DNA from: JAKVCB01 sp963578605
Lineage (GTDB): Bacteria; Planctomycetota; Planctomycetia; Pirellulales; Lacipirellulaceae
Assembly (NCBI GenBank): GCA_963578605.1
Contig: CAUZEA010000137.1
Coordinates: 1-12,954 of the forward strand
DNA length: 12,954 nt
Direction: 5' to 3'
Shown: positions 6,095 to 12,949 of the stretch, in pieces
Layout: every line of letters starts with the position of its first letter
Numbering within the stretch: the first letter of the stretch is position 1
Program-made: the position numbers and the translations under genes
The notes under the pieces: model-generated
Told to the model about the DNA's origin: nothing
The model's database searches: none
The model's input: the letters and a program-made list of their open reading frames with translations, nothing else

Positions 6095-7621
6095 ATGACC
6101 GACTTTGTCCAACTCCATCCACGAGACCAGTACAACCAGTTGCTGGAGTCTCACGTGCATCCACCCGACTGGGTCAATCCATCGCCCAGTGGACCCTACC
6201 ATCTGGTGGTGTTGGGAGCAGGCACGGCGGGCCTGGTTACCGCCGCGGCGGCAGCGGGACTTGGTGCCAAGGTAGCCCTGGTCGAGCGCGAGCTGATGGG
6301 CGGCGACTGCCTGAATGTCGGCTGTGTACCGTCCAAGGGGCTGATCAGTGCGGCGCGCGTAGCGGCCACGGTGCGCGAGGCTTCTTCCTTCGGAGTGCAG
6401 GTACCGGGTGAAGTGGTCGTCGATTTCGGTGGGGCGATGGAGCGGATGCGGCGGTTGCGAGCCAGCATCAGTCCGGCCGACTCGGCCGCCCGATTTCGAG
6501 ACCTTGGGGTGGATGTTTTTCTCGGCCCGGCCCGGTTTGAAGGGCCCGGAAATGTCGACGTGAACGGCATCAAACTTCGCTACAAGAAAGCGGTTATTGC
6601 TACCGGGGCCCGGGCCTCGGCACCACCGATTCCGGGGCTTGATCAGGTTGAGTATCTCACGAACGAAACGGTGTTTTCACTCACCGAACTTCCACGACGG
6701 CTTGGTGTCATTGGTGCCGGTCCCATCGGTTGCGAATTGTCTCAGGCCTTTGCCCGTTTTGGCTCCGAAGTCTATCTCGTTGCAGCAAGTCGCGAAATCC
6801 TTCCCAGAGAAGACGCTACTGCCTCGGCCACGGTGAAAAAAGCCATCCTCGCTGATGGTGTAAAATTGTTCGGTGGCGGTAAAGACTTGAAGCTGGTTCC
6901 AGAAGGTCGGGCGATACGCATGCAGGTAGCAACCGACGACGAGGCATACGATCTTCGGGTCGACAAATTGCTGATCGCGGCTGGCCGCTCTCCGAATGTG
7001 GATGGGCTGGGGTTGGAGACAGTTGGTGTTGAATTCGACAAGCGGGGTGGAGTGAAAGTCAATGACAAGTTGCAAACGACGAATTCCCGGATTTTTGCGG
7101 CGGGGGACGTCTGTTCAAAGTACAAGTTCACGCACGCGGCCGATTTTATGGCACGTACGGTCATTCGGAATGCCCTCTTTTTGGGACGAGCAAAAGTCAG
7201 TGCGCTGACCATTCCATGGTGTACCTACACCTCCCCGGAAATTGCCCGCGTCGGGATTTGTGAAAAAGAAGCAGATGAGCAGGGAGTGGAAATAGATACT
7301 TTTTTCCAGGAATTAGCTCAGGTCGATCGAGCCGTTCTGGAAGGCGACGAGAATGGCTTTGTAAAAGTCCATGTCAAAAAGGGAACCGGTAAAATTCTGG
7401 GGGCGACAATTGTTGCCAGAAATGCCGGCGACATGATTTCAGAGATTACACTCGCGATGACAGGTGGATTGGGGCTTGCCAAGATTGCCGACACGATTCA
7501 TCCTTACCCTACCCAGGCAGAGGCAATTCGTAAGGTTGGCGATCAATACAAGAAGTCTTTGCTTACTCCTCGTATCCGAGTTATCCTTGATACGGTACGT
7601 TGGTTTGCCGGAATGCATTAG
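6095..7621 (+). CDS. FAD-dependent pyridine nucleotide-disulfide oxidoreductase (mercuric-reductase-like)
   Basis: The product is 508 residues from ATG 6095; ATG 6044 and TTG 6002 are in frame but add residues unlike the family, and none has a strong ribosome site. After a ~34-residue N-terminal segment comes the FAD fold VVLGAGTAGL (GxGxxG 41-46), then the redox-active disulfide GGDCLNVGCVPSK (Cys72 and Cys77). The NAD(P) fold LGVIGAGPIGCE, the second FAD motif IFAAGDVC and the dimerisation domain with HPYPTQAE, the His-Glu pair serving the partner's active site, follow. The layout is that of the dihydrolipoamide dehydrogenase/mercuric reductase/glutathione reductase group. There is no N-terminal heavy-metal domain and no C-terminal vicinal Cys pair (the end is VRWFAGMH), so mercury reduction is unlikely. 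Proximity to TVP38 suggests the electron acceptor is membrane-associated; the substrate is unknown. Confidence 0.9.
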   Translation: MTDFVQLHPRDQYNQLLESHVHPPDWVNPSPSGPYHLVVLGAGTAGLVTAAAAAGLGAKVALVERELMGGDCLNVGCVPSKGLISAARVAATVREASSFGVQVPGEVVVDFGGAMERMRRLRASISPADSAARFRDLGVDVFLGPARFEGPGNVDVNGIKLRYKKAVIATGARASAPPIPGLDQVEYLTNETVFSLTELPRRLGVIGAGPIGCELSQAFARFGSEVYLVAASREILPREDATASATVKKAILADGVKLFGGGKDLKLVPEGRAIRMQVATDDEAYDLRVDKLLIAAGRSPNVDGLGLETVGVEFDKRGGVKVNDKLQTTNSRIFAAGDVCSKYKFTHAADFMARTVIRNALFLGRAKVSALTIPWCTYTSPEIARVGICEKEADEQGVEIDTFFQELAQVDRAVLEGDENGFVKVHVKKGTGKILGATIVARNAGDMISEITLAMTGGLGLAKIADTIHPYPTQAEAIRKVGDQYKKSLLTPRIRVILDTVRWFAGMH

Positions 7622-7658
7622 CCAAGCAGAGCAACGTTGAGAGTTGAGCATTTCCAGA

Positions 7659-7682
7659 TTCCCAGGTTCCCAGGTTCCCAGG
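7659..7682. repeat. Tandem 8-base repeat, three copies of TTCCCAGG
   Basis: Three perfect head-to-tail copies of TTCCCAGG fill 7659-7682, preceded by a degenerate TTCCAGA at 7652-7658. They end 13 bases before the GdhA start codon, and the last AGG runs into AGGTGG, the likely ribosome binding site (7680-7685). Copy-number change would move or alter the translation initiation region. Confidence 0.85.
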
Positions 7683-7695
7683 TGGTTTACCCAGT

Positions 7696-9084
7696 ATGAA
7701 ATCATCACCCTTTGATACCGATGACCCCGGCCTCGCCGACTCGCGTTCCGAATTGGAACAGTTCATGCATGGGTTGATCAGGCGCAACCCGGGGGAGACG
7801 GAGTTTCACCAGGCTGTCGAGGAAGTTGCCCACACGTTGATTCCATTTGTCTTGGATCATCAACATTACCGCGACGAGGGAATTCTTGAACGGATGACCG
7901 AACCCGATCGCGTTGTCATCTTTCGCGTTACCTGGGAAGACGATCAGGGAAACGTGCGGGCTAATCGGGCGTGGCGCGTGCAATTCAACAACTCGATTGG
8001 CCCCTACAAGGGGGGGATGCGGTTTCACCCGGATGTCACCCTCAGTGTGCTGAAGTTCCTCGGGTTTGAGCAGACATTCAAGAACAGCCTTACAGGATTG
8101 CCCATGGGAGGTGGTAAGGGGGGATCGAACTTTAACCCCAAAGGCAAGAGCGATCGTGAGGTCATGCGGTTTTGCCAGTCTTTGATGATCGAACTGCACC
8201 GGCACATTGGTGAAGATACTGACGTGCCAGCTGGTGACATAGGTGTGGGTGCACGCGAAATCAGTTACATGTTTGGCCAGTACAAGCGGCTTGAGAATCG
8301 CTTCACTGGTATTCTCACCGGTAAAGGTCTCGCGTTTGGGGGAAGTCTTATCCGCACAGAGGCTACCGGCTATGGCTGCGTTTATTTTTGCCAGCACATG
8401 TTGCGCGAGCGTGGCGACTCGCTTTCAGGCAAAGTCTGTTCTGTTTCGGGTTCCGGGAATGTTGCCATCTATACGGTTGAAAAGGCATTGCAATTCGGCG
8501 CAAAGGTCTTGACGCTTTCGGACTCGGCTGGATTTATTCACGACCCGGATGGCTTGGATTGGGAAAAACTCAAGTTTGTCAAAGACATCAAGGAGGTTCG
8601 CAGGGGACGCATTTCCGAATATGCCGAGAAGTTTCCCAAAGCCCGGTTTTATGCTGAAAAGCGCCCTTGGGATGTGCCGGTCGAGATAGCATTTCCCTGT
8701 GCCACACAAAACGAAATCAGTGCCGAGGATGCGCAAACCTTACTCGGCAACGGAGTGCAAGCCGTTTGTGAAGGTGCGAACATGCCTACCGTGGCCGAAG
8801 GAGCTACCGCGTTTTCCGAAGCCAAAATCCTCTATGGACCCTCCAAGGCTGCCAACGCGGGTGGGGTCGCTGTCTCTGGATTGGAGCAAAGTCAAAACGC
8901 TTTGCGCCTTTCCTGGGGGCGTGCCGAAGTTGACCAGCGCCTTCAGACGATCATGCACGATATTCATGCCCGCTGCCTTGAATACGGGCGCCGCGAAGAT
9001 GGAACGGTCGACTACGTGAAAGGTGCGAATATCGCTGGCTTTGTCAAAGTGGCCGATGCCATGGTCGCCTACGGAATTGTGTAG
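7696..9084 (+). CDS. gdhA: NADP-type glutamate dehydrogenase
   Basis: The product is 462 residues, close to the ~450 of E. coli GdhA. It catalyses reversible reductive amination of 2-oxoglutarate to glutamate in the cytoplasm. The ATG at 7696 follows AGGTGG by 10 bases. Seen: substrate-binding GPYKGGMRFHP (Lys105), the catalytic loop GLPMGGGKGGSNFNPKGKSD (Lys141), PAGDIGVG with Asp181, TGYG, then the dinucleotide fold SGSGNVAIYTVEKA (251 on) and LTLSDSAGF. The SDS stretch at the end of the second strand matches NADP-dependent hexameric enzymes. The C-terminus has SKAANAGGVAVSGLEQSQN, the family's closing motif. It is 74 bases behind the oxidoreductase gene and converges on the PfpI gene with 7 bases between stops. 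NADP preference is inferred from similarity. Confidence 0.95.
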   Translation: MKSSPFDTDDPGLADSRSELEQFMHGLIRRNPGETEFHQAVEEVAHTLIPFVLDHQHYRDEGILERMTEPDRVVIFRVTWEDDQGNVRANRAWRVQFNNSIGPYKGGMRFHPDVTLSVLKFLGFEQTFKNSLTGLPMGGGKGGSNFNPKGKSDREVMRFCQSLMIELHRHIGEDTDVPAGDIGVGAREISYMFGQYKRLENRFTGILTGKGLAFGGSLIRTEATGYGCVYFCQHMLRERGDSLSGKVCSVSGSGNVAIYTVEKALQFGAKVLTLSDSAGFIHDPDGLDWEKLKFVKDIKEVRRGRISEYAEKFPKARFYAEKRPWDVPVEIAFPCATQNEISAEDAQTLLGNGVQAVCEGANMPTVAEGATAFSEAKILYGPSKAANAGGVAVSGLEQSQNALRLSWGRAEVDQRLQTIMHDIHARCLEYGRREDGTVDYVKGANIAGFVKVADAMVAYGIV

Positions 9085-9091
9085 TCTTGGT

Positions 9092-9667
9092 TCACTCGGT
9101 TTCTCTCAATCGTTTCACAAATGGCTTGAAGAACGCACCGTAATCGTGCCAGGTTCGTGATGTGATCAGCAGGCCGTCCTCGACCACGGGTTGGTCAACA
9201 TAAACGCCCCCGAATTGCGTGATGTCGAGTTCACACTTGGCCACGGTCGTTGCCGTACGACCCTGTAGGCAACCGGCGGCCGCGGCAATTTCGATCCCGT
9301 GGCAGGTAATTGCGATCGGCTTCTTTGCCTCGAAAAAGTGTCGGGTGATGCGGAGCAGATCTTGATCGTAACGAAGGTATTCCGGGGCCCGCCCTCCCGA
9401 GAGAAAGAGCCCTGCATGTATGGTTGGGTCGACATCGCGGAAGGCAACGCTGGCTTGAATGTGATAGGAAGGTTGTTCCCGAGTGATATCCCAGGGAAAG
9501 GGATCGTTTGTCGGAATTTCGTGCATTACACCGTGGTACATCCTTGCCTCGGGACCGGCGACCACGACCTCGTACCCTTCTTCTGCCAGGCGAAAAAACG
9601 GGTAGAGGGTATCCATCATTTCAGTAGCATCGCCGATTGGCATCAAGATGCTTTTTTGATCAGGCAT
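9092..9667 (-). CDS. DJ-1/PfpI family protein
   Basis: The product is 191 residues read from ATG at 9667-9665, with AGGA about 9 bases upstream on the - strand. Seen: the conserved acidic residue Glu16 in GDATEMMD, the family motif SGGRAPEYLR (90-99) and the nucleophile elbow AITCHGIEI with Cys122 next to His123. This is the arrangement of PfpI/YhbO-type proteins, assigned as proteases or as glyoxalase/deglycase-like enzymes acting on aldehyde-damaged molecules; the biochemical role in the family is disputed. Residues after 130 contain KCELDITQFGG and end with TSRTWHDYGAFFKPF, as in full-length members, so the gene appears intact. It is preceded on its strand by a 175-base gap after the amidohydrolase gene, so cotranscription is possible but not evident. 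Confidence 0.9.
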   Translation of the reverse strand: MPDQKSILMPIGDATEMMDTLYPFFRLAEEGYEVVVAGPEARMYHGVMHEIPTNDPFPWDITREQPSYHIQASVAFRDVDPTIHAGLFLSGGRAPEYLRYDQDLLRITRHFFEAKKPIAITCHGIEIAAAAGCLQGRTATTVAKCELDITQFGGVYVDQPVVEDGLLITSRTWHDYGAFFKPFVKRLRETE

Positions 9668-9776
9668 ATGTTAGTTCCTAAGTGGATGAAAAAATCACAG
9701 TAGTGGCTGCCCAATGATGACGTTTGAGGGTTCTTGTATGCAAAACAGTTGCTTTAAAGGCAATCTTGCAGAACCG

Positions 9777-9796
9777 GTTGCCCAGGTTCCTGCCCG
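9777..9796. repeat. Intergenic 20-base motif, copy 2
   Basis: The 20 bases read GTTGCCCA-GG-TTCCTGCCCG, matching 5975-5994 at 18 of 20 positions. The core CCCAGGTTCC also occurs inside the TTCCCAGG tandem block (7661-7670). It lies in the gap between the two - strand genes. Confidence 0.55.
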
Positions 9797-9807
9797 GAAA
9801 ATTTCCG
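9795..9807. promoter_or_regulatory. 13-base palindrome CGGAAA-A-TTTCCG
   Basis: A perfect dyad centred on A9801 overlaps the end of the 20-base motif, 36 bases downstream of the amidohydrolase stop and 128 bases upstream of the PfpI start on the - strand. The short centre fits a protein-binding site better than a terminator hairpin. No regulator is identifiable. Confidence 0.3.
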
Positions 9808-9842
9808 TGTTTCCCAATGTTGCAAAATCGTTTTAGCTTATC

Positions 9843-10766
9843 TTATTTCCGGAAGTAAACCTGTCGGGCGGTGCCACCGAGGACCGCCGTAAGTTCGGTG
9901 TCACTAAAGCCGGCATGGTTGCGTATGCTAGCCAGCAGTTGGGGATAAGTTGCCTGTCCCAACAACCCGGGAATATCACTGCCCCACATCAGTTTTTTCG
10001 AGCCGATCAGTTCTGTGGCGCGGCGAAGGTAATGCTGCGAAGATGCATAGGGATATTCTTGTTCCCCGTACGCCGGCAGGGCTGCTGTATCGAACCAGAG
10101 GTTCTCGTGTTGCCCCAGCAGAATCTGTGTTTCCCATAACGTGTTGAGTTCTTCGTTGGCCATGTCGGCAATCGGCGGCTGGGCGAGATGCGGGATCACG
10201 ATTCGCAGGTTCGGGTGCCAGTCGATGATTTTGCGCACGGCCTCCGTCTGATACCCTGGAGTTTTTCCCCTGCCTAAATCCAGCGTGACGACCAGCTCAC
10301 GCTCGGCAGCCGCTTCCCAAATCCACTTCATTTCCGGGCCGTCGAGTCGCAGATCGGGATAAACGCCTGAAAAACCCGTTGCCGCGGACATCTCAAATTT
10401 GAGAATACCGAATCCAAAGTCGTCGGTCACCTGGCGAAATTTTCCCCGCACCGTGGTGTCCCGAGGATCAAGATACGCCGCTGCGACAAAACGATTGGGC
10501 CATTTTTGGACCGTTTCGTAGAGGTACTCGTTTTGATCACCGTAGAAAGAACCCTGCAACAGCACTGCCTGTGCGACGCCGGTCAGCTCCATCAGGCGAA
10601 CGAGCGTTTCGGGTTCGAACCGGGTTGGCTCTTTGCAAAGGGGTGGCAATACCTGGATTTCTTTGTCGCCGACCTGCGCACGGCCATACGCCAACGATTT
10701 AGTGGGACCATCTCCGGTAAGGCCGTGGAAGCCCCAAGTGACGTGAAGGTGAGCGTCGATAATCAT
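9843..10766 (-). CDS. Amidohydrolase-2 family metal-dependent hydrolase (TIM barrel)
   Basis: I start at ATG 10766-10764 (307 residues) because MIIDAHLHV is the normal family N-terminus; a TTG 54 bases upstream would add 18 residues without family character. Seen: HxH metal motif His6/His8 in DAHLH, IVIPHLAQPP with His193, and LMWGSDIPG with Asp264, the acid that activates metal-bound water. At the position where many members have a His at the end of strand five, this protein reads VVTLDLGRG (Asp163), a variant I believe is a recurring subfamily trait. The family includes ACMSD, decarboxylases and lactonases such as LigI. The substrate cannot be assigned. A Gly/Leu/Tyr-rich insertion (residues 14-45) between the HxH and the first helix may shape the pocket. 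Confidence 0.85.
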   Translation of the reverse strand: MIIDAHLHVTWGFHGLTGDGPTKSLAYGRAQVGDKEIQVLPPLCKEPTRFEPETLVRLMELTGVAQAVLLQGSFYGDQNEYLYETVQKWPNRFVAAAYLDPRDTTVRGKFRQVTDDFGFGILKFEMSAATGFSGVYPDLRLDGPEMKWIWEAAAERELVVTLDLGRGKTPGYQTEAVRKIIDWHPNLRIVIPHLAQPPIADMANEELNTLWETQILLGQHENLWFDTAALPAYGEQEYPYASSQHYLRRATELIGSKKLMWGSDIPGLLGQATYPQLLASIRNHAGFSDTELTAVLGGTARQVYFRK

Positions 10767-10864
10767 CGTCTTTGCTTGTTTCCAGAGCGGTGTTGCTACT
10801 GCCGGGATTCCTTGATCCAATCGCCGCGCAGGCTGATTTTTTGATGCGAATTGACCTGTTGACC

Positions 10865-10892
10865 GTTTTGGAGGTTATGCGGTTTTGGAGGT
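10865..10892. repeat. Two direct 11-base repeats, GTTTTGGAGGT, 17 bases apart
   Basis: Perfect copies lie at 10865-10875 and 10882-10892, with a start-to-start spacing of 17 bases. They sit in the 276-base gap between the rhomboid stop and the amidohydrolase start, 99-126 bases upstream of the latter, where a - strand promoter would be expected. Read on the - strand they are ACCTCCAAAAC. Tandem sites with near-two-turn spacing fit an activator or response-regulator site; this is inference. Confidence 0.45.
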
Positions 10893-11042
10893 CACACGGT
10901 ACAACGGCATTCGTACTGGGCCAATTGTGGTCGATGGGAATGCCTCTGTCGACCGGTCGGGATTCGCCTGTCAGAGGCTTTTGGCAAGTGTGCCGCAGTC
11001 ATTGCACACAACGCCGGGGGCAGGTGGGGTGCTGCGTTGGCG

Positions 11043-11714
11043 TCAGCGGCGCCGCAGCCTGTCGTAAGCACTCGCCGTGGCAAAAATCTGGGTGAGGAAT
11101 AGGGCGGCTGTAAAACCGGCTGCCACTCCACCCAGATGGGCGCCGTAAGCGATTGGCTGTTCAGTTTCCATCATCGAGATCGCATCAAAACCAAGTCCCA
11201 CGATAGCCAAAGCACCAAGCTGCAGTGGCGGAATCGGATGTGCCAATGGCCACACATCAGGGTTCGGAAGCTGCCACCGCAACGCCAGACCAAGATAGGC
11301 CCCTTCGAAACCGTAAACTGCTCCAGAAGCTCCGACGATAGGTATCGGTGAATTGGGATTCAAGCAGACCTGTACGATGTTGCCAACCACGCCACACACC
11401 AGGAATAGTACCAACGCGACCCAGTTGCCCAAATGTTGGGCGATTAAAGTTCCAAAGATCCAAAGGAAGACCATGTTGTATATCAGGTGTTCCGGGCCAC
11501 CGTGCAAGAACAGCGCGGTCACAGTGGCCAACAACTCGCCGACCACTGCCAGACTCCAGGCACCACTGGACAAGGAGTCCCAGGCCTGGTTGATTTCCTG
11601 AGGAACCGCCCCATAGTGGAGCAGAAACAGGGGACCGGTTGTCTGCTCGTAGGCAAAAACCAACGCAGCGATCACAATGATGGCCACGATGGTCGGATAG
11701 CGATATAGGATCAT
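11043..11714 (-). CDS. Rhomboid-family intramembrane serine protease
   Basis: The product is 223 residues from ATG 11714-11712; GAGG lies 13 bases upstream, a little far. It has about six hydrophobic segments, starting TIVAIIVIAALVFAY, as in the minimal bacterial six-helix rhomboid. Catalytic features are all present: the oxyanion region HGGPEHLIYNM with His76 and Asn80, the nucleophile GASGAVYG with Ser130, and the catalytic His193 in YGAHLGGVAAG. Such enzymes cut membrane-spanning substrates within or near the bilayer; substrates here are unknown. The frame remains open for 23 codons after the TGA at 11045-11043 and encodes CNDCG before a second TGA. It is divergent from the TPR gene, with promoters presumably in the 11715-11877 gap. 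Confidence 0.92.
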   Translation of the reverse strand: MILYRYPTIVAIIVIAALVFAYEQTTGPLFLLHYGAVPQEINQAWDSLSSGAWSLAVVGELLATVTALFLHGGPEHLIYNMVFLWIFGTLIAQHLGNWVALVLFLVCGVVGNIVQVCLNPNSPIPIVGASGAVYGFEGAYLGLALRWQLPNPDVWPLAHPIPPLQLGALAIVGLGFDAISMMETEQPIAYGAHLGGVAAGFTAALFLTQIFATASAYDRLRRR

Positions 11715-11798
11715 CGTGGTTGTTTTTCCTCAGCAATGACTGCGAGTCATGATGGTTGCTTGTTTTGGGGAGGGTGGCCCGGGCCTGCATCATATCGA

Positions 11799-11826
11799 CC
11801 TGGGCAGAATGGTTTTATGACCCAGG
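11799..11826. promoter_or_regulatory. Inverted repeat CCTGGG-N16-CCCAGG in the divergent promoter region
   Basis: CCTGGG (11799-11804) and CCCAGG (11821-11826) are perfect inverted arms separated by 16 bases, located between the divergent rhomboid and TPR genes and just upstream of the likely TPR -35 box. A dimeric operator is conceivable; chance is not excluded. Confidence 0.3.
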
Positions 11827-11841
11827 CCAAGGCTGGTGGGT

Positions 11842-11870
11842 TTTGCACGATCGGCCCAAATGGTTAGAAT
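11842..11870 (+). promoter_or_regulatory. Sigma-70-like promoter of the TPR gene
   Basis: TTTGCA (11842-11847, 4 of 6 to consensus) and TAGAAT (11865-11870, 5 of 6) are separated by 17 bases. A transcript starting 6-8 bases beyond the -10 box would begin at about 11877-11878, exactly at the in-frame GTG. That implies a leaderless mRNA, or a later start if this GTG is not used. Confidence 0.45.
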
Positions 11871-11877
11871 AGCGGGC

Positions 11878-12789
11878 GTGGCCACAAAAAATCCATATTC
11901 ATTCGTGTCAGCCGGGGCATTCGTGTTGTCTGGGGCCGCTTTGGTGCTCGTTGAACTTGCACTCGCACCTGCTCAACTTGGTGCAGATCAGCCGGCGCCA
12001 GCTCAACCTACTTCCTCGGTAGCCCAGGCTACCCGCTTATACGAGCAGGGGAACACCGCCGAGGCGATCAAGGTTTTGGATGAAGTTGTGGCGAATGATC
12101 CATTAAACATCAAGGCATTGAGCCTTCGCGGCAGAGTACGGGAATCGCGAGGCCAAGTCGAGGCGGCCATGGCTGATTATGATCGTTGGGTCGAGCTCGC
12201 AAAAGACGACTCCGCGGCCTGGCAGCAACGTGGCAGCGCGCGCTTCAAGGGGGGCGATGCCCGCGGATCGATTGAAGACTTTGACCGGGCCATCGAGCTC
12301 AATCCGCGGCTCGAACAGCGGCATTGGCAGCGGGGATTGTCGTACTACTACGACGGTCGTTTTCGTGAAGGTGCAAAACAGTTTGAACTCTACCAAACCT
12401 ACGATGCTAACGACGTGGAGAACGTGGCTTGGAAATTCCTCTGCCAGGCCAAGGTCGACGGAGTTGAGCAGGCCCAACAGGACATGATGCCACTGGACGC
12501 GGATGATCCACGCGTTCCCATGATGGAGATCGACGCTCTTTACCGAGGCAAAGCCCAGGTCGACGATGTGTTTCGGGCGGCTCGATCAGGTGCGCCGGCC
12601 GGCGACCAGCAAAAGTATCGCTTGTTTTACGCCAACTTGTATGTGGGGCTTTATTACGATGCCCACGGTCGACCAGAAAAAGCTCGTGAGCACATCTTTG
12701 CTGCCGATCAACTCAAAAACGATCACTACATGTGGTACGTTGCCCACCTGCACGCGAATCGGCACCTCGCGGCCAATCAGCCTCCCTGA
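11878..12789 (+). CDS. Exported TPR-repeat protein, NlpI-like
   Basis: I choose GTG 11878 (303 residues). An in-frame GTG at 11836 lies upstream of the predicted -10 box, so it is unlikely. The N-terminus has one hydrophobic stretch (AGAFVLSGAALVLVELALAPA) acting as signal or anchor, without a lipobox Cys. Then come TPR units: ATRLYEQGNTAEAIKVLDEV, ALSLRGRVRESRGQVEAAMA, AWQQRGSARFKGGDARGSIE and HWQRGLSYYYDGRFREGAKQ. After a helical middle (VAWKFLCQAKVDG), it ends with LYVGLYYDAHGRPEKAREHI and a last helix. This order parallels E. coli NlpI, a TPR adaptor that controls envelope peptidase turnover through Prc, but NlpI is a lipoprotein and this is not. Protein-protein scaffolding in the envelope is the safest reading. 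It is divergent from a rhomboid protease, so a proteolysis link is possible but unproven. Confidence 0.8.
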   Translation: MATKNPYSFVSAGAFVLSGAALVLVELALAPAQLGADQPAPAQPTSSVAQATRLYEQGNTAEAIKVLDEVVANDPLNIKALSLRGRVRESRGQVEAAMADYDRWVELAKDDSAAWQQRGSARFKGGDARGSIEDFDRAIELNPRLEQRHWQRGLSYYYDGRFREGAKQFELYQTYDANDVENVAWKFLCQAKVDGVEQAQQDMMPLDADDPRVPMMEIDALYRGKAQVDDVFRAARSGAPAGDQQKYRLFYANLYVGLYYDAHGRPEKAREHIFAADQLKNDHYMWYVAHLHANRHLAANQPP

Positions 12790-12949
12790 ATCGGACCCGT
12801 GCTGGTACGCAATTTTGTTTGCGGTCTCCCGACTCATTCTCGTCGCCCCTCCCGAACCTGATTTGGTTCTCGTGGTCACTTCAAGGTAGAAAATCGTCTA
12901 GAATCGTGCCATCGAATCTGTTGCAACGGGAGAGAAGCAAGGGGCCCCA
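12790..12949 (+). other. 160-base leader of the next gene, with -10 box and ribosome site
   Basis: TAGAAT at 12899-12904 repeats the -10 sequence seen before the TPR gene, but there is no acceptable -35 hexamer at 16-18 bases. GGGAGAG (12928-12934) and AAGGGG (12939-12944) lie before an ATG at 12950, the latter with 5-base spacing. No terminator with a T-tract is visible after the TPR stop. Confidence 0.4.

Noticed and set aside
6095..7621. Mercuric reductase (merA) call
   Set aside because: It has the family fold and the active-site disulfide but no N-terminal metal-binding domain and no C-terminal Cys pair, and no mer genes are nearby.
9085..9091. Shared terminator between gdhA and the PfpI gene
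   Set aside because: Only 7 bases separate the convergent stops, and I see no strong stem with a T-tract over either gene end.
10892..11131. 79-codon - strand ORF overlapping the rhomboid 3' end
   Set aside because: It is in a different frame from the rhomboid gene, has low complexity and shows no family features.
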